Assembly (NCBI GenBank): GCA_021160625.1 | Contig: JAGHCE010000039.1 | Coordinates: 1 to 18,147, forward strand | DNA length: 18,147 nucleotides | Reading direction: 5' to 3' | Source: Planctomycetota bacterium | Lineage (GTDB): Bacteria > Planctomycetota > DG-23 > SLPQ01 | In this document: positions 6,587 to 13,708 of the stretch, in pieces | Layout: each line of letters begins with the position of its first letter | How positions within the stretch are numbered: position 1 is the stretch's first letter | Program-made: the position numbers and the translations under genes | The notes under the pieces: model-generated | What the model was told of the DNA's origin: nothing | The model's database searches: none | Seen by the model: the letters and a program-made list of their open reading frames with translations, nothing else

Positions 6587-7102
6587 CTACGCGTCCTTCC
6601 GGCCGAGCTCGGCCTTGACCGAGGCGTCCTTTTTATCGACGCCCATGGCCAGCTCGGCGCGATACTCGGCGAGTTTCCCGGCAAGCCCCTCGTCGCCAAG
6701 CGCCAGGATGCGCACCGCGGCGACGGCGGCGTTTACCGCGCCGCCGGAATTCGTCCCGGTGGAGAGCACCGGCACCCCGGAGGGCATCTGCACCACCGAC
6801 AGCAGGCTGTCGAGCCCGCCGGCCAGGTTCGTCGCCACCGGAACGGCGATGACGGGCAGGTCCGTTTCGCTCGAAATCACGCCGGCAAGGGCCGCCGCTC
6901 CGCCGGCTATGGCGATTATCACGCCGAGACCGCTGGCCGCCGCCCCTGCGGCAAAAGCAAGCGTCTTGCGCGGGCTGCGGTGGGCGCTCATCACGGATAT
7001 CTCCCAGCCTACGCCGAAGCGCTCCAGCGTCTCCACAACCTTCCGGGCGACAGGCAGGTCACTGTCGCTTCCCATCACCACGGCTACTTCGACTTTGCTC
7101 AT
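6587..7102 (-). CDS. purE: PurE-family N5-carboxyaminoimidazole ribonucleotide mutase, divergent
   Basis: A 171-aa protein of the AIR carboxylase family, which acts in de novo purine synthesis on carboxyaminoimidazole ribonucleotide. The nucleotide-binding loop GSDSD (11-15), SAHRSP (39-44, with the conserved H41) and VVQMPSGVPV (103-112) are clear. The usual GGAAHLPG loop reads GGAAALAG, with Ala at residue 71 instead of the conserved His, and the usual ATVAIG(K)AGA segment reads LSTGTNSGGA. No purK is visible. The start ATG overlaps the CYTH gene stop by 4 nt. It is most likely a functional PurE variant, but a changed reaction cannot be excluded. Confidence 0.85.
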   Translation of the reverse strand: MSKVEVAVVMGSDSDLPVARKVVETLERFGVGWEISVMSAHRSPRKTLAFAAGAAASGLGVIIAIAGGAAALAGVISSETDLPVIAVPVATNLAGGLDSLLSVVQMPSGVPVLSTGTNSGGAVNAAVAAVRILALGDEGLAGKLAEYRAELAMGVDKKDASVKAELGRKDA

Positions 7103-7701
7103 TGGTCGTCCTCGCGTTCGAAAACCAGGTCCCGGAAGTCCAGCCCGTTGGAATCCAGGTACTCAAGAAAAATCTCGATGTACGTATACGGCGTAACATC
7201 CTCTTGCGAGAGGCCGAGAAGGCCGAACGTCTCCATCACCTTCTTTTCGTCGGCCGCCTCGATCTCCACGTAGTCCCCGATAAACGGCAATGTGTCCAGC
7301 GCGACCTCCGCCTCACCCAGGACCCATTTCTCCCGCCGCTTTTCGTAAATCCAGGTCTTGACATACCCCAGGCTCTCCAGAAGCATCTTAGCCGCATCGA
7401 AGTCGGATACCTCGGTCTCGATCTCCGTGCGTGACCGCACCGCCCGAACGCCCTTCTCGCCCCTGGGCCCCTTGTACGTCACAACCGCGTTCCCGTAACG
7501 CCTCAGGCGCAGCAGGCTGTCGGCCTTCCGCAAATCCCCGCCGGGGGTATCGAAAACGATATTGTGCTCTGTCCCCGAAGCTTCAAGAACCGCCTGCAGT
7601 TCGGCGAGCCTGCTGCGCACTTTTGCGAGGTCCCTGCAGAGGACCTTCACTTCCGTCTCGCGGGCGCTCAGGCCTGCTCTATTGGTCGGTTTCGGACACA
7701 T
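7099..7701 (-). CDS. CYTH-domain protein (class IV adenylate cyclase / CyaB-like)
   Basis: A 200-aa CYTH (CyaB-thiamine triphosphatase) fold protein. The N-terminal ExExK signature is ETEVK (15-19). Later strands supply the expected charged residues: SLLRLRRYG, VVTYKGPRG, TEIETEV, the KRREKW and EVALDTLPFIGDYVEIE segments. CYTH enzymes bind triphosphorylated substrates with divalent metal; members are adenylate cyclases, thiamine triphosphatases or tripolyphosphatases, and this one is nearest in style to the CyaB/class IV cyclase group. The ATG at 7701 lies 23 nt inside the upstream glycosyltransferase gene and has GAGGTG about 10 nt before it. The gene overlaps purE by 4 nt. The biochemical activity is not determined by the sequence. 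Confidence 0.85.
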   Translation of the reverse strand: MCPKPTNRAGLSARETEVKVLCRDLAKVRSRLAELQAVLEASGTEHNIVFDTPGGDLRKADSLLRLRRYGNAVVTYKGPRGEKGVRAVRSRTEIETEVSDFDAAKMLLESLGYVKTWIYEKRREKWVLGEAEVALDTLPFIGDYVEIEAADEKKVMETFGLLGLSQEDVTPYTYIEIFLEYLDSNGLDFRDLVFEREDDQ

Positions 7702-9628
7702 CGGCTTTTTTCACCTCGAAAACGATATAGTCAACAGGCGGCAGAGGGTCCCTGAAGACGGGTTTCCACCCCGCAGCGTTTCCCCGAAAAACGATTTCCT
7801 TGCGCTTGAAGCGTATCCAATCACCAAACTGCAGCGGCCTGCTTCGATAGAGCGTCCTGGAAATGACGACGTATTTGGCACCGAGCTTAATGCTTGCCGT
7901 CACGAGCGAGGGGACGTCACGCGTGATGGGCACGTGGAGGGCGTGGCCCGTGGTTTTGTGATACCAACCGAAGCTGAGGCGGTTGTCCGGGCCGACAAGA
8001 TACACATCATTCGGGGAAAGATTCCTGTCAAGCCATTTGGCCAGTACGAGGGCGTCCTCGGGCGGCTTGGCGGTGTGTCCGGAGGGGGCTATCCCGAACC
8101 GGCCGGAAAAAGACCAGATGCCGAGGAGGCAGGCCCCGGTCAGGAACACCGCACGGTATTGCCAACGGCCCACCAGCATAACCAGACCGGTCGCGAAGTA
8201 CCCCAGAATCAGCGGGACGAACGGCATTACGGACCTCGGCGACGTTGATACCCTGGCATACCAGGCCATCGGAATGAAAACCAACAGTGCCAGAACCGCC
8301 ACGAACGTGCGCCTTGGCACGTTCGTATCGAACAAGAGGATTACAACCGCCAGAAGCAGCACCACCCGCCCAACCCACAGCCGTATGGGCAGCAGCCTCG
8401 TGCTCTTCCCGATCTTGTAGTAGGTGCGGGCCCAGGGGCTAACGGCCCTCGATGCGGTGTCCCGGAAGAGCTCCGCATGCTCCAGAAACTGCACCGAGAC
8501 GCCGACGGGGCCGTGCTTCCGAAGGAACCCCGCCGCGCCGCCCGTCTTGCCCTCGACGAACTCTATTGTGAGGGCCTCCCCGGGGCCCTCGACCCAGAAC
8601 AGGGAAAAGGCGTAGTTGCTGAAGGGGTTATGGTGGCGCACGGTGTTTCTTGCCAGAAGCGGGGACGCCACGATGACAAAGGCCGCGAAGTAGAGATAGA
8701 AATGCCTCTTGCGGAACGCTTTCAGCCCCCAGGTGAAAAGCGCAGCCGCAAGGAAGGCAATCGGCAGGAAAAGGCCCGTAACGTTCGTCATATATGCCAG
8801 GCCCGCAAATGCACCCGCGGCGGCAAACAGCCCCTCTCGGCCGAAGCCCCTCACCGTGAAATACACCGACAGCAAAACCAGCGGCACCAACAGCGCCTCA
8901 GATACCACGCTGCCCGAAAGCCCCAGGAAACTCCTGTTCAGGCCGAGCAGAAGAAGCACCACGACGGCCGGAGCCGTCCCAAAAAATCTCCGCGACACGA
9001 AAAAGACCACCACGAGGCTCGCCACAGCGAAAATCGTGGAGAGAAGCCTGGCCTTCGCGTAAAAGTCCTGCCCTCTTGAGGCAAACGGCATCAGCGTCCA
9101 GACATAAAGCGGGTGCATCTCGTACTCGGACCACTTGCCACTGTAAAGCGCCCCTGCAAAGCCCGCCACCCCGTACTGCTCCTTTGCCAGGTTGGCCGCT
9201 TCCAGGTAGGATATCTCGTCGCCCCTCGGCAGGCGGTTCCTCGAATTGGCCGACCACAGCATCAGCCCGGAGATAATTACGGCGACAACAAGGATTGCAA
9301 CCACGAACACGCGCTCGGCCCCGGCGGGTGACGGGCAGCCAAAGACCTTCTCGCGCCACTTTGCCACGCGCGGCAGTGTTGAAACGTGGTAGAAAATCAC
9401 GCCGCCGGCCACCGTTACGGCAACACCCGCCACAAGCAGGCACAGGCTTATGTAGTCTTCGAGGGTGCGAATCGTCTTACCGATTCCCGTCGAATCGTGG
9501 ACGTTCGCCAGCGCATCGATGTCGGCACCTGTCGGCACGAGCCCCGCCACAATCGTGCCGGCCACGAGCGCCGCCGTCGCCACGACCACGCAGGGGATGA
9601 TGACAAGAAGAATCCTCCGCCGTTTCAT
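7679..9628 (-). CDS. Polytopic GT39/ArnT-like membrane glycosyltransferase
   Basis: A 649-aa membrane protein with an N-terminal anchor, a second helix pair, and then a run of about ten hydrophobic segments typical of GT-C glycosyltransferases (PMT/ArnT-like). The motif RGDEISYLEAA after the helix near residue 140 fits the catalytic acidic residue in the first external loop. A soluble C-terminal domain ends in GWKPVFRDPLPPVDYIVFEV. Such enzymes transfer sugars from polyprenyl phosphate donors to lipid or protein acceptors outside the membrane; donor and acceptor are unknown. GGAGGT at 9633-9638 sits 4-5 nt before the ATG at 9628, which decides the start over an upstream in-frame ATG at 9640 and the start at 9679. 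First gene of the minus-strand operon with CYTH, purE and mtnA. Confidence 0.85.
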   Translation of the reverse strand: MKRRRILLVIIPCVVVATAALVAGTIVAGLVPTGADIDALANVHDSTGIGKTIRTLEDYISLCLLVAGVAVTVAGGVIFYHVSTLPRVAKWREKVFGCPSPAGAERVFVVAILVVAVIISGLMLWSANSRNRLPRGDEISYLEAANLAKEQYGVAGFAGALYSGKWSEYEMHPLYVWTLMPFASRGQDFYAKARLLSTIFAVASLVVVFFVSRRFFGTAPAVVVLLLLGLNRSFLGLSGSVVSEALLVPLVLLSVYFTVRGFGREGLFAAAGAFAGLAYMTNVTGLFLPIAFLAAALFTWGLKAFRKRHFYLYFAAFVIVASPLLARNTVRHHNPFSNYAFSLFWVEGPGEALTIEFVEGKTGGAAGFLRKHGPVGVSVQFLEHAELFRDTASRAVSPWARTYYKIGKSTRLLPIRLWVGRVVLLLAVVILLFDTNVPRRTFVAVLALLVFIPMAWYARVSTSPRSVMPFVPLILGYFATGLVMLVGRWQYRAVFLTGACLLGIWSFSGRFGIAPSGHTAKPPEDALVLAKWLDRNLSPNDVYLVGPDNRLSFGWYHKTTGHALHVPITRDVPSLVTASIKLGAKYVVISRTLYRSRPLQFGDWIRFKRKEIVFRGNAAGWKPVFRDPLPPVDYIVFEVKKADVSETDQ

Positions 9629-9659
9629 CCTCACCTCCATCGTGAAAGCGTACGCGAAG

Positions 9660-9687
9660 ATTATAAGTGACCCAACCACCTTCTCAA
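9660..9687 (-). promoter_or_regulatory. Sigma-70-type promoter of the glycosyltransferase-CYTH-purE-mtnA operon
   Basis: Read on the minus strand: TTGAGA (9687-9682), a 16-nt spacer, then a perfect TATAAT (9665-9660). The predicted start is near 9653, giving a leader of about 25 nt that contains the strong Shine-Dalgarno at 9633-9638. Confidence 0.75.
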
Positions 9688-9765
9688 GGCGAAATAGCGC
9701 GCGCCGGGTAACTGTCCCAAGGAATGTACTCAGCGACGCAGGGTGCGGCTTGCCACACGCGCAAT

Positions 9766-9890
9766 AGTATCACTGGTGGACAAGTTTACCCGTCATGCAG
9801 AGCTACCAGTGCCACATAGCCTTTCGGAAGGTCGGTTGATTCCCGGCACAACGTGCCGGGCTCCTTAGCAAAGAGGGGGCGAAGCCCTCC
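9766..9890 (-). repeat. Hairpin-rich dispersed repeat, copy B (inverted)
   Basis: The reverse complement aligns with the copies at 5257 and 15061. From 9890 downward it shows GGAGGGCTTCGCCCCCT, then TGCTAAGGAG, then an 8-bp perfect hairpin around GTT (plus-strand stem 9842-9849 with 9853-9860), then AATCAACCGACCTTCCG, then TATGTGGCACTGG, then CTTGTCCACCAGTG. The last two pair as a 7-bp stem: CACTGGT 9771-9777 with ACCAGTG 9805-9811. It occupies most of the 347-nt gap between the divergent glycosyltransferase and enolase genes; 9690-9765 shows nothing else recognisable. Confidence 0.8.
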
Positions 9891-9896
9891 GGCGAC

Positions 9897-9924
9897 TTGA
9901 CACCGACAGGCGCTCTGCTACCAT
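9897..9924 (+). promoter_or_regulatory. Promoter for eno-ftsB-like unit
   Basis: TTGACA (9897-9902, perfect), a 16-nt spacer and TACCAT (9919-9924, 4 of 6). The predicted start is near 9931, leaving a ~95-nt leader. That leader contains an imperfect GC hairpin, CCGGGGCC/GGCCCGG, at about 9981-9999, before the Shine-Dalgarno at 10013-10017. Confidence 0.6.
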
Positions 9925-10026
9925 ATTCCTTACCGGTGGCCCTTCTCTACGGAGGTACCCGGAGAGCCTTGCTAACCTGCCCGGGGCCGATTGGCCCGGT
10001 GTTTCCTTGTCTGGAGGGAGAGCGTG

Positions 10027-11304
10027 ATGACGTACATATTTGAAACGAAAGCCCGGGAGATTCTTGACAGCCGCGGAAACCCGACCGTCGAGGTGGACGT
10101 GATCCTCGAAAACGGCGCTATGGGCCGCGCGGCGGTTCCGTCGGGCGCCTCTACGGGAGTACACGAAGCCGTCGAGCTGCGCGACGGCGACAGGTCCCGC
10201 TACCTCGGCAAGGGCGTCCGGAAGGCCGTCGCCAACGTGACCGACGTCATCGCGCCGCGCATCGAGGGCTTCGACGCCCTCGACCAGAGGGGCCTCGATA
10301 ATTTCCTCATCGAGCTGGACGGCACCGAGAACAAGAGCGAGCTCGGCGCGAACGCCATTCTCGGCGTTTCCTTAGCCGCCGCGAAGGCCGCCGCCGAGAC
10401 CTGCGGCCTACCGTTTTTCAAGTACCTGGGCGGGCCGTCGGCCTCGATGCTGCCTGTGCCGCAGATGAACATCCTAAACGGCGGCAAACACGCCGACAAC
10501 AACGTAGACCTCCAGGAATTTATGATTATGCCCTTCGGCGCCGAAAACTTCAAGGAGGCCATCCGCATGGGCGCCGAGGTCTTCCACAACCTCAAGAGCG
10601 TCCTCAAGACCAGGGGCTACAACACCTCCGTCGGCGACGAGGGCGGCTTCGCCCCGGACCTCAAGGCCAATGCAGAGGCCGTCGAGGTCATTCTCGAGGC
10701 AATCGAAAAGGCAGGCTACGCGCCGGGCAAGGATGTCTGGATTGCCATAGACCCCGCCGCCTCCGAAATCTACCACGATGGCAAGTACGTGCTCGCTTCC
10801 GAGAACAAAACTCTCACCTCCGAGGAAATGGTCGAGTTCTACGCAAATTGGGTCGATAAATACCCCATCCGGTCCATCGAGGACGGCTTAGCCGAAGACG
10901 ATTGGGACGGGTGGAAGGTCCTCACCGACAGGCTTGGGGAGAAAATTCAGATCGTCGGTGACGACCTTTACGTCACTAATACGAAGCGCCTGGCCAAGGG
11001 TATCGAGATGGGCGCTTCGAACTCGATACTGATCAAGCTCAACCAGATCGGCACGCTTACGGAGACGCTTGACTGCATCGATATGGCCCGCCGCGCCGGT
11101 TGGACCTCGGTGGTGAGCCACCGCAGCGGTGAGACGGAGGACACCACCATCGCCGACGTCGTGGTCGCCGCCGGCACGGGCCAGATCAAGACGGGCAGTG
11201 CTTGCAGAACCGACCGGGTTTCAAAGTACAACCAGTTGATGAGGATCGAAGAGATTCTCACAGACCAAGCGAGGTACGGCAGCGCGATATGGAAAAAGCC
11301 GTAG
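10027..11304 (+). CDS. eno: Enolase (phosphopyruvate hydratase)
   Basis: A 425-aa glycolytic enzyme interconverting 2-phosphoglycerate and phosphoenolpyruvate in the cytoplasm. Family hallmarks run in order: EILDSRGNPTVEV near the N-terminus, the mobile SGASTGVHEAVELRDGD loop, NGGKHADNNVDLQEFMI, VGDEGGFAPDL, the metal ligands in AIDPAASE, SIEDGLAEDDW and VGDDLYVTN, the catalytic lysine in LIKLNQIGTLTE, and SHRSGETEDTTIAD. GGAGG at 10013-10017 precedes GTG 10024 (6 nt) and ATG 10027 (9 nt); I chose the ATG because MTYIF gives the normal enolase N-terminus and length. The next gene starts 16 nt before the eno stop, the familiar eno-ftsB order. Confidence 0.97.
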   Translation: MTYIFETKAREILDSRGNPTVEVDVILENGAMGRAAVPSGASTGVHEAVELRDGDRSRYLGKGVRKAVANVTDVIAPRIEGFDALDQRGLDNFLIELDGTENKSELGANAILGVSLAAAKAAAETCGLPFFKYLGGPSASMLPVPQMNILNGGKHADNNVDLQEFMIMPFGAENFKEAIRMGAEVFHNLKSVLKTRGYNTSVGDEGGFAPDLKANAEAVEVILEAIEKAGYAPGKDVWIAIDPAASEIYHDGKYVLASENKTLTSEEMVEFYANWVDKYPIRSIEDGLAEDDWDGWKVLTDRLGEKIQIVGDDLYVTNTKRLAKGIEMGASNSILIKLNQIGTLTETLDCIDMARRAGWTSVVSHRSGETEDTTIADVVVAAGTGQIKTGSACRTDRVSKYNQLMRIEEILTDQARYGSAIWKKP

Positions 11305-11786
11305 CATTCTCCTTGAGCCGCCGGAAGGACTCGGACAGGCTGTTCTGGGTTTTCGCGGTGGCGGGGCTGCTGCTTTTCGCGATAGTGACCATCCCGCCGG
11401 GGGCGCGGCGCGCCAGCGCCCTCAAAGGCGACCTCCAGCGGGCACGCGCCATCCACGCGAGGGTCAAGTCCCGCGAGGCGGCCTTCCTCCAGTGTGAACG
11501 GGCCCTCAAAAGCGACCCGTTCTTCAACGAAGCGGTTCTGCGGGCAAAGATGAAGTACACAAAGCCCGGTGAGGAAGTCGTCGGTCCGGCTGTCAGGATG
11601 TCGAGCGTCATTCCCGTCGCGCTTCCGGCTATAGCCCAGTTCCGGCCGTCACGGCCGTCCTCACCGGATACCAGGCAACAGGTAGCCTCTTGGGCGATGC
11701 TCCTGGCTTCGGCGCTCTCCCTGGCGGCGGCGTTTCTATTGTTCGACCGCCCGCCGGCACTCCACGGCGCCGGCCGCCACTCTTAA
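11289..11786 (+). CDS. FtsB/DivIC-like septum formation initiator family protein
   Basis: A 165-aa protein with one N-terminal membrane helix (about 18-35), then a charged coiled-coil-like stretch (42-75) and the motif LKSDPFFNEAVLRAKMKYTKPGEE (74-97 region), which matches the DPxxxExxAR...GE pattern of FtsB/DivIC proteins. These link FtsL and FtsQ in the divisome. The immediate position after eno, with a 16-nt overlap, is the classic location of ftsB in many bacteria and supports the call. It is longer than typical FtsB (about 100 aa) and has a second hydrophobic segment near 134-152 after a Pro/Ser-rich linker, which is unusual. The start is the ATG at 11289; the upstream in-frame extension lies within eno. 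Confidence 0.75.
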   Translation: MEKAVAFSLSRRKDSDRLFWVFAVAGLLLFAIVTIPPGARRASALKGDLQRARAIHARVKSREAAFLQCERALKSDPFFNEAVLRAKMKYTKPGEEVVGPAVRMSSVIPVALPAIAQFRPSRPSSPDTRQQVASWAMLLASALSLAAAFLLFDRPPALHGAGRHS

Positions 11787-11883
11787 CCGCGCCGCTTGAC
11801 CTCCGGATGCGCCCATTGGAATGTTGGAGCGGTACGACAGTTCCCGCGCCCGCTGACACACACCCTCCCCGCGTTCCCAGGTC

Positions 11884-12384
11884 CTACTTGTGCGGCTGTT
11901 TCCCCACTGAAGTTATGACGGCCACCTCGTCGCAGTCAGGAAAGAGCGGGCAGCGAATGCAGTCGGACCATATCTTGTGCGGGAGTTCGCTCTTGGGTAT
12001 CTCCGAGAAACCAAGCTTCCGGAAGAACTCGACCTCGAAGGTCAGGGCGAAGACCCTCCCGATCCCCATCCGGCGCGCCTGGCTGCAGCACTTCCTGACA
12101 AGCTGCCGGCCCAGGCCCCTCTTCTGGTGGCTCTCGACGACGGCAAGCGCGCGTATCTCGGCTAAGTCCTCCCAGAAAACGTGAAGGGCGGCCGAGCCGA
12201 CGACCGCCCCTTCATCTTCCACCACAATGTAGTCCCGGACGCTCTCGTATATCTGGGCCAGCGGCCGCGACAACATTCGACGCTTTTCGGCGAAGTGGTT
12301 GACCAGCTTCTGGATGGCCGGAACGTCCGCAATAACCGCTTTCCGGACGACCGGCCGGGACGATTGTGTGTTTTTCCTACCCAC
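11884..12384 (-). CDS. GNAT acetyltransferase, short N-acetylglutamate synthase-like
   Basis: A 166-aa single GNAT domain. The acetyl-CoA pyrophosphate loop is QKRGLGRQLV (87-96), the preceding core strand is WEDLAEIRALAV, and the FFRKLGF motif lies at 120-126. The C-terminus, LPHKIWSDCIRCPLFPDCDE, is a pattern I associate with short, ArgA-related N-acetylglutamate synthases that start arginine synthesis, but this is from memory. The three cysteines C142, C145 and C151 could bind metal. The start is a GTG at 12384 that overlaps the aminotransferase stop by 8 nt; AGAGG lies 9 nt before it. A general N-acetyltransferase is the alternative. Confidence 0.7.
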   Translation of the reverse strand: MGRKNTQSSRPVVRKAVIADVPAIQKLVNHFAEKRRMLSRPLAQIYESVRDYIVVEDEGAVVGSAALHVFWEDLAEIRALAVVESHQKRGLGRQLVRKCCSQARRMGIGRVFALTFEVEFFRKLGFSEIPKSELPHKIWSDCIRCPLFPDCDEVAVITSVGKQPHK

Positions 12385-13513
12385 GCATCAACACCTCTTG
12401 GGCGGCGGCGACACCCTTGCCGAGTACGACCTTTTGCCCCATCTCGACGAGCGCCATCTCAAGTGCCGCGACAGCCGTTATCATATCGAACTTGTCCATA
12501 TAACCCATATGGGCAATCCGGATGATCCTGCCCTTAAGCTGGGCCTGCCCGCCGGCAACCGAGACTCCGTACTTCTCGGTCATTACCTTTCTCAGCTGGT
12601 CGGCGTCGATTTGCTCGGGCATTACCACGGCGGTCACGGCGTTGGCCGGCGCTTTCGAGAGAAGCCTGAGATCCAGCGCCACCATCGCCGCCCTTATCGC
12701 CTCGCCAAGCAGGCTGTGCCTTGCCAGCACGTTGTCAATCCCCTCATCGACGATCATCGCCGTCGCCTCGCAAAGCGCTCTTACCATGCTGACCGCCGAC
12801 GTATACGGCGTGTCGTTCTTGGCGGCGCTTTTTTTCGCCTTCACCAGGTCGAAATAGTAGACGGTGCGCTCGGCGGCCTCCATCACCTTCCAGGCCTTTT
12901 CGCTGACCGCCGCGAAGGCAAGCCCCGGAGGCATCATAAGTGCCTTCTGCGACCCTACCACCAGGATGTCCACACCCCATTCGTCGGTCCGCATATCCAT
13001 CGCGCCTACCGACGAGATGCCGTCCACGACCAAAAGCGCTCCCGTCTTCCGGACGACCTTGCCGATGGCCTCTATGTCCTGAACCGTCGCCGTTGACGTC
13101 TCGCACAGTGTCGCGTACACGGCCCTGATGTCCGGGTTTTCCTCGAGGAGTCGCTCTACGTCTTTGGGGTCGGGCGCTTCGCCCCACTCCACGCCGAGGA
13201 CCACCGGCACGCCCCCGTAGGCCTTCACAAGCTCGGTCCACCTCTCGCCGAACTTGCCGCCTTCAATCGTTATCGCCTTCTCGCCTCGGCCCAGCACGTT
13301 GGCCACGGCCGCTTCCATTGCGCCCGTTCCCGACGCCGCCAGGATCAGCACGTCGTTTTCGGTCTTGCATATCTTCTTGAGGTTTTCGCTCGCCTGGGCC
13401 GTGTAGGCGCGAAACTCGCCCGTACGGTGGTGAATAATTTCCTGTGCCAGGGCAAATCGCACGTTCTCGGGCACGGGGCTCGGGCCCGGCGTGATAAGAT
13501 AGCGCTTCTTCAT
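12377..13513 (-). CDS. Class V aminotransferase (alanine-glyoxylate / serine-pyruvate type)
   Basis: A 378-aa PLP enzyme of the alanine-glyoxylate aminotransferase family. Seen: the opening YLITPGPSPVPE, SGTGAMEAA (61-69) for phosphate binding, D164 in VVDGISSVGAMD contacting the pyridine nitrogen, and the Schiff-base lysine K190 in VGSQKALMMPPGLAF. Members transfer amino groups between alanine or serine and glyoxylate, pyruvate or hydroxypyruvate, and some serve phosphoserine-related routes; no serA is adjacent to decide. GGAAAGGA precedes the ATG at 13513. The GNAT gene overlaps its 3' end, suggesting a two-gene amino-acid metabolism operon. Confidence 0.88.
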   Translation of the reverse strand: MKKRYLITPGPSPVPENVRFALAQEIIHHRTGEFRAYTAQASENLKKICKTENDVLILAASGTGAMEAAVANVLGRGEKAITIEGGKFGERWTELVKAYGGVPVVLGVEWGEAPDPKDVERLLEENPDIRAVYATLCETSTATVQDIEAIGKVVRKTGALLVVDGISSVGAMDMRTDEWGVDILVVGSQKALMMPPGLAFAAVSEKAWKVMEAAERTVYYFDLVKAKKSAAKNDTPYTSAVSMVRALCEATAMIVDEGIDNVLARHSLLGEAIRAAMVALDLRLLSKAPANAVTAVVMPEQIDADQLRKVMTEKYGVSVAGGQAQLKGRIIRIAHMGYMDKFDMITAVAALEMALVEMGQKVVLGKGVAAAQEVLMRG

Positions 13514-13708
13514 TGCTTCATCCTTTCCATAAATGTCACATCTTCCACAAAGAGTGGTTTTAGAAGGACGGTAAACACAAAATGGGTTTTTTACAATCTC
13601 AATCCGGCCCGGGGGGGCCGGGAGGAAGAAGCCGCCGGGGAAAGAAAACCGAAAAGCCGCACTGCGCCGGCGCGGTTTCCGTCTTCTCCGCTCGAAGTGT
13701 GCAACACT
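13514..13708. other. Non-coding gap between clpX and the aminotransferase gene
   Basis: No convincing gene. It contains the GC palindrome CCGGCCC (13604-13610) and GGGCCGG (13615-13621) around GGGG, next to a T-run on the plus strand. A 7-bp perfect hairpin, GAAGTGT-GCA-ACACTTC (13694-13710), overlaps the clpX stop codon. Neither is followed by a good T-run on the clpX strand, so termination is unproven. No clear promoter for the aminotransferase was found. Confidence 0.5.

Noticed and set aside
8477..9079. Plus-strand frame of 200 aa opposite the glycosyltransferase
   Set aside because: Composition is Arg/Lys/Gln-rich and it lies antisense to a clear polytopic membrane protein; it has no domain.
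9640..9679. Longer N-terminus of the GT39-like protein (starts at 9640 or 9679)
   Set aside because: The start at 9679 lies upstream of the predicted transcription start (~9653), and the ATG at 9628 has a well-placed GGAGGT.
11787..11883. Bidirectional terminator between the FtsB-like gene and the GNAT gene
   Set aside because: No stable stem followed by a T-run could be found on either strand in this ~100-nt convergent gap.
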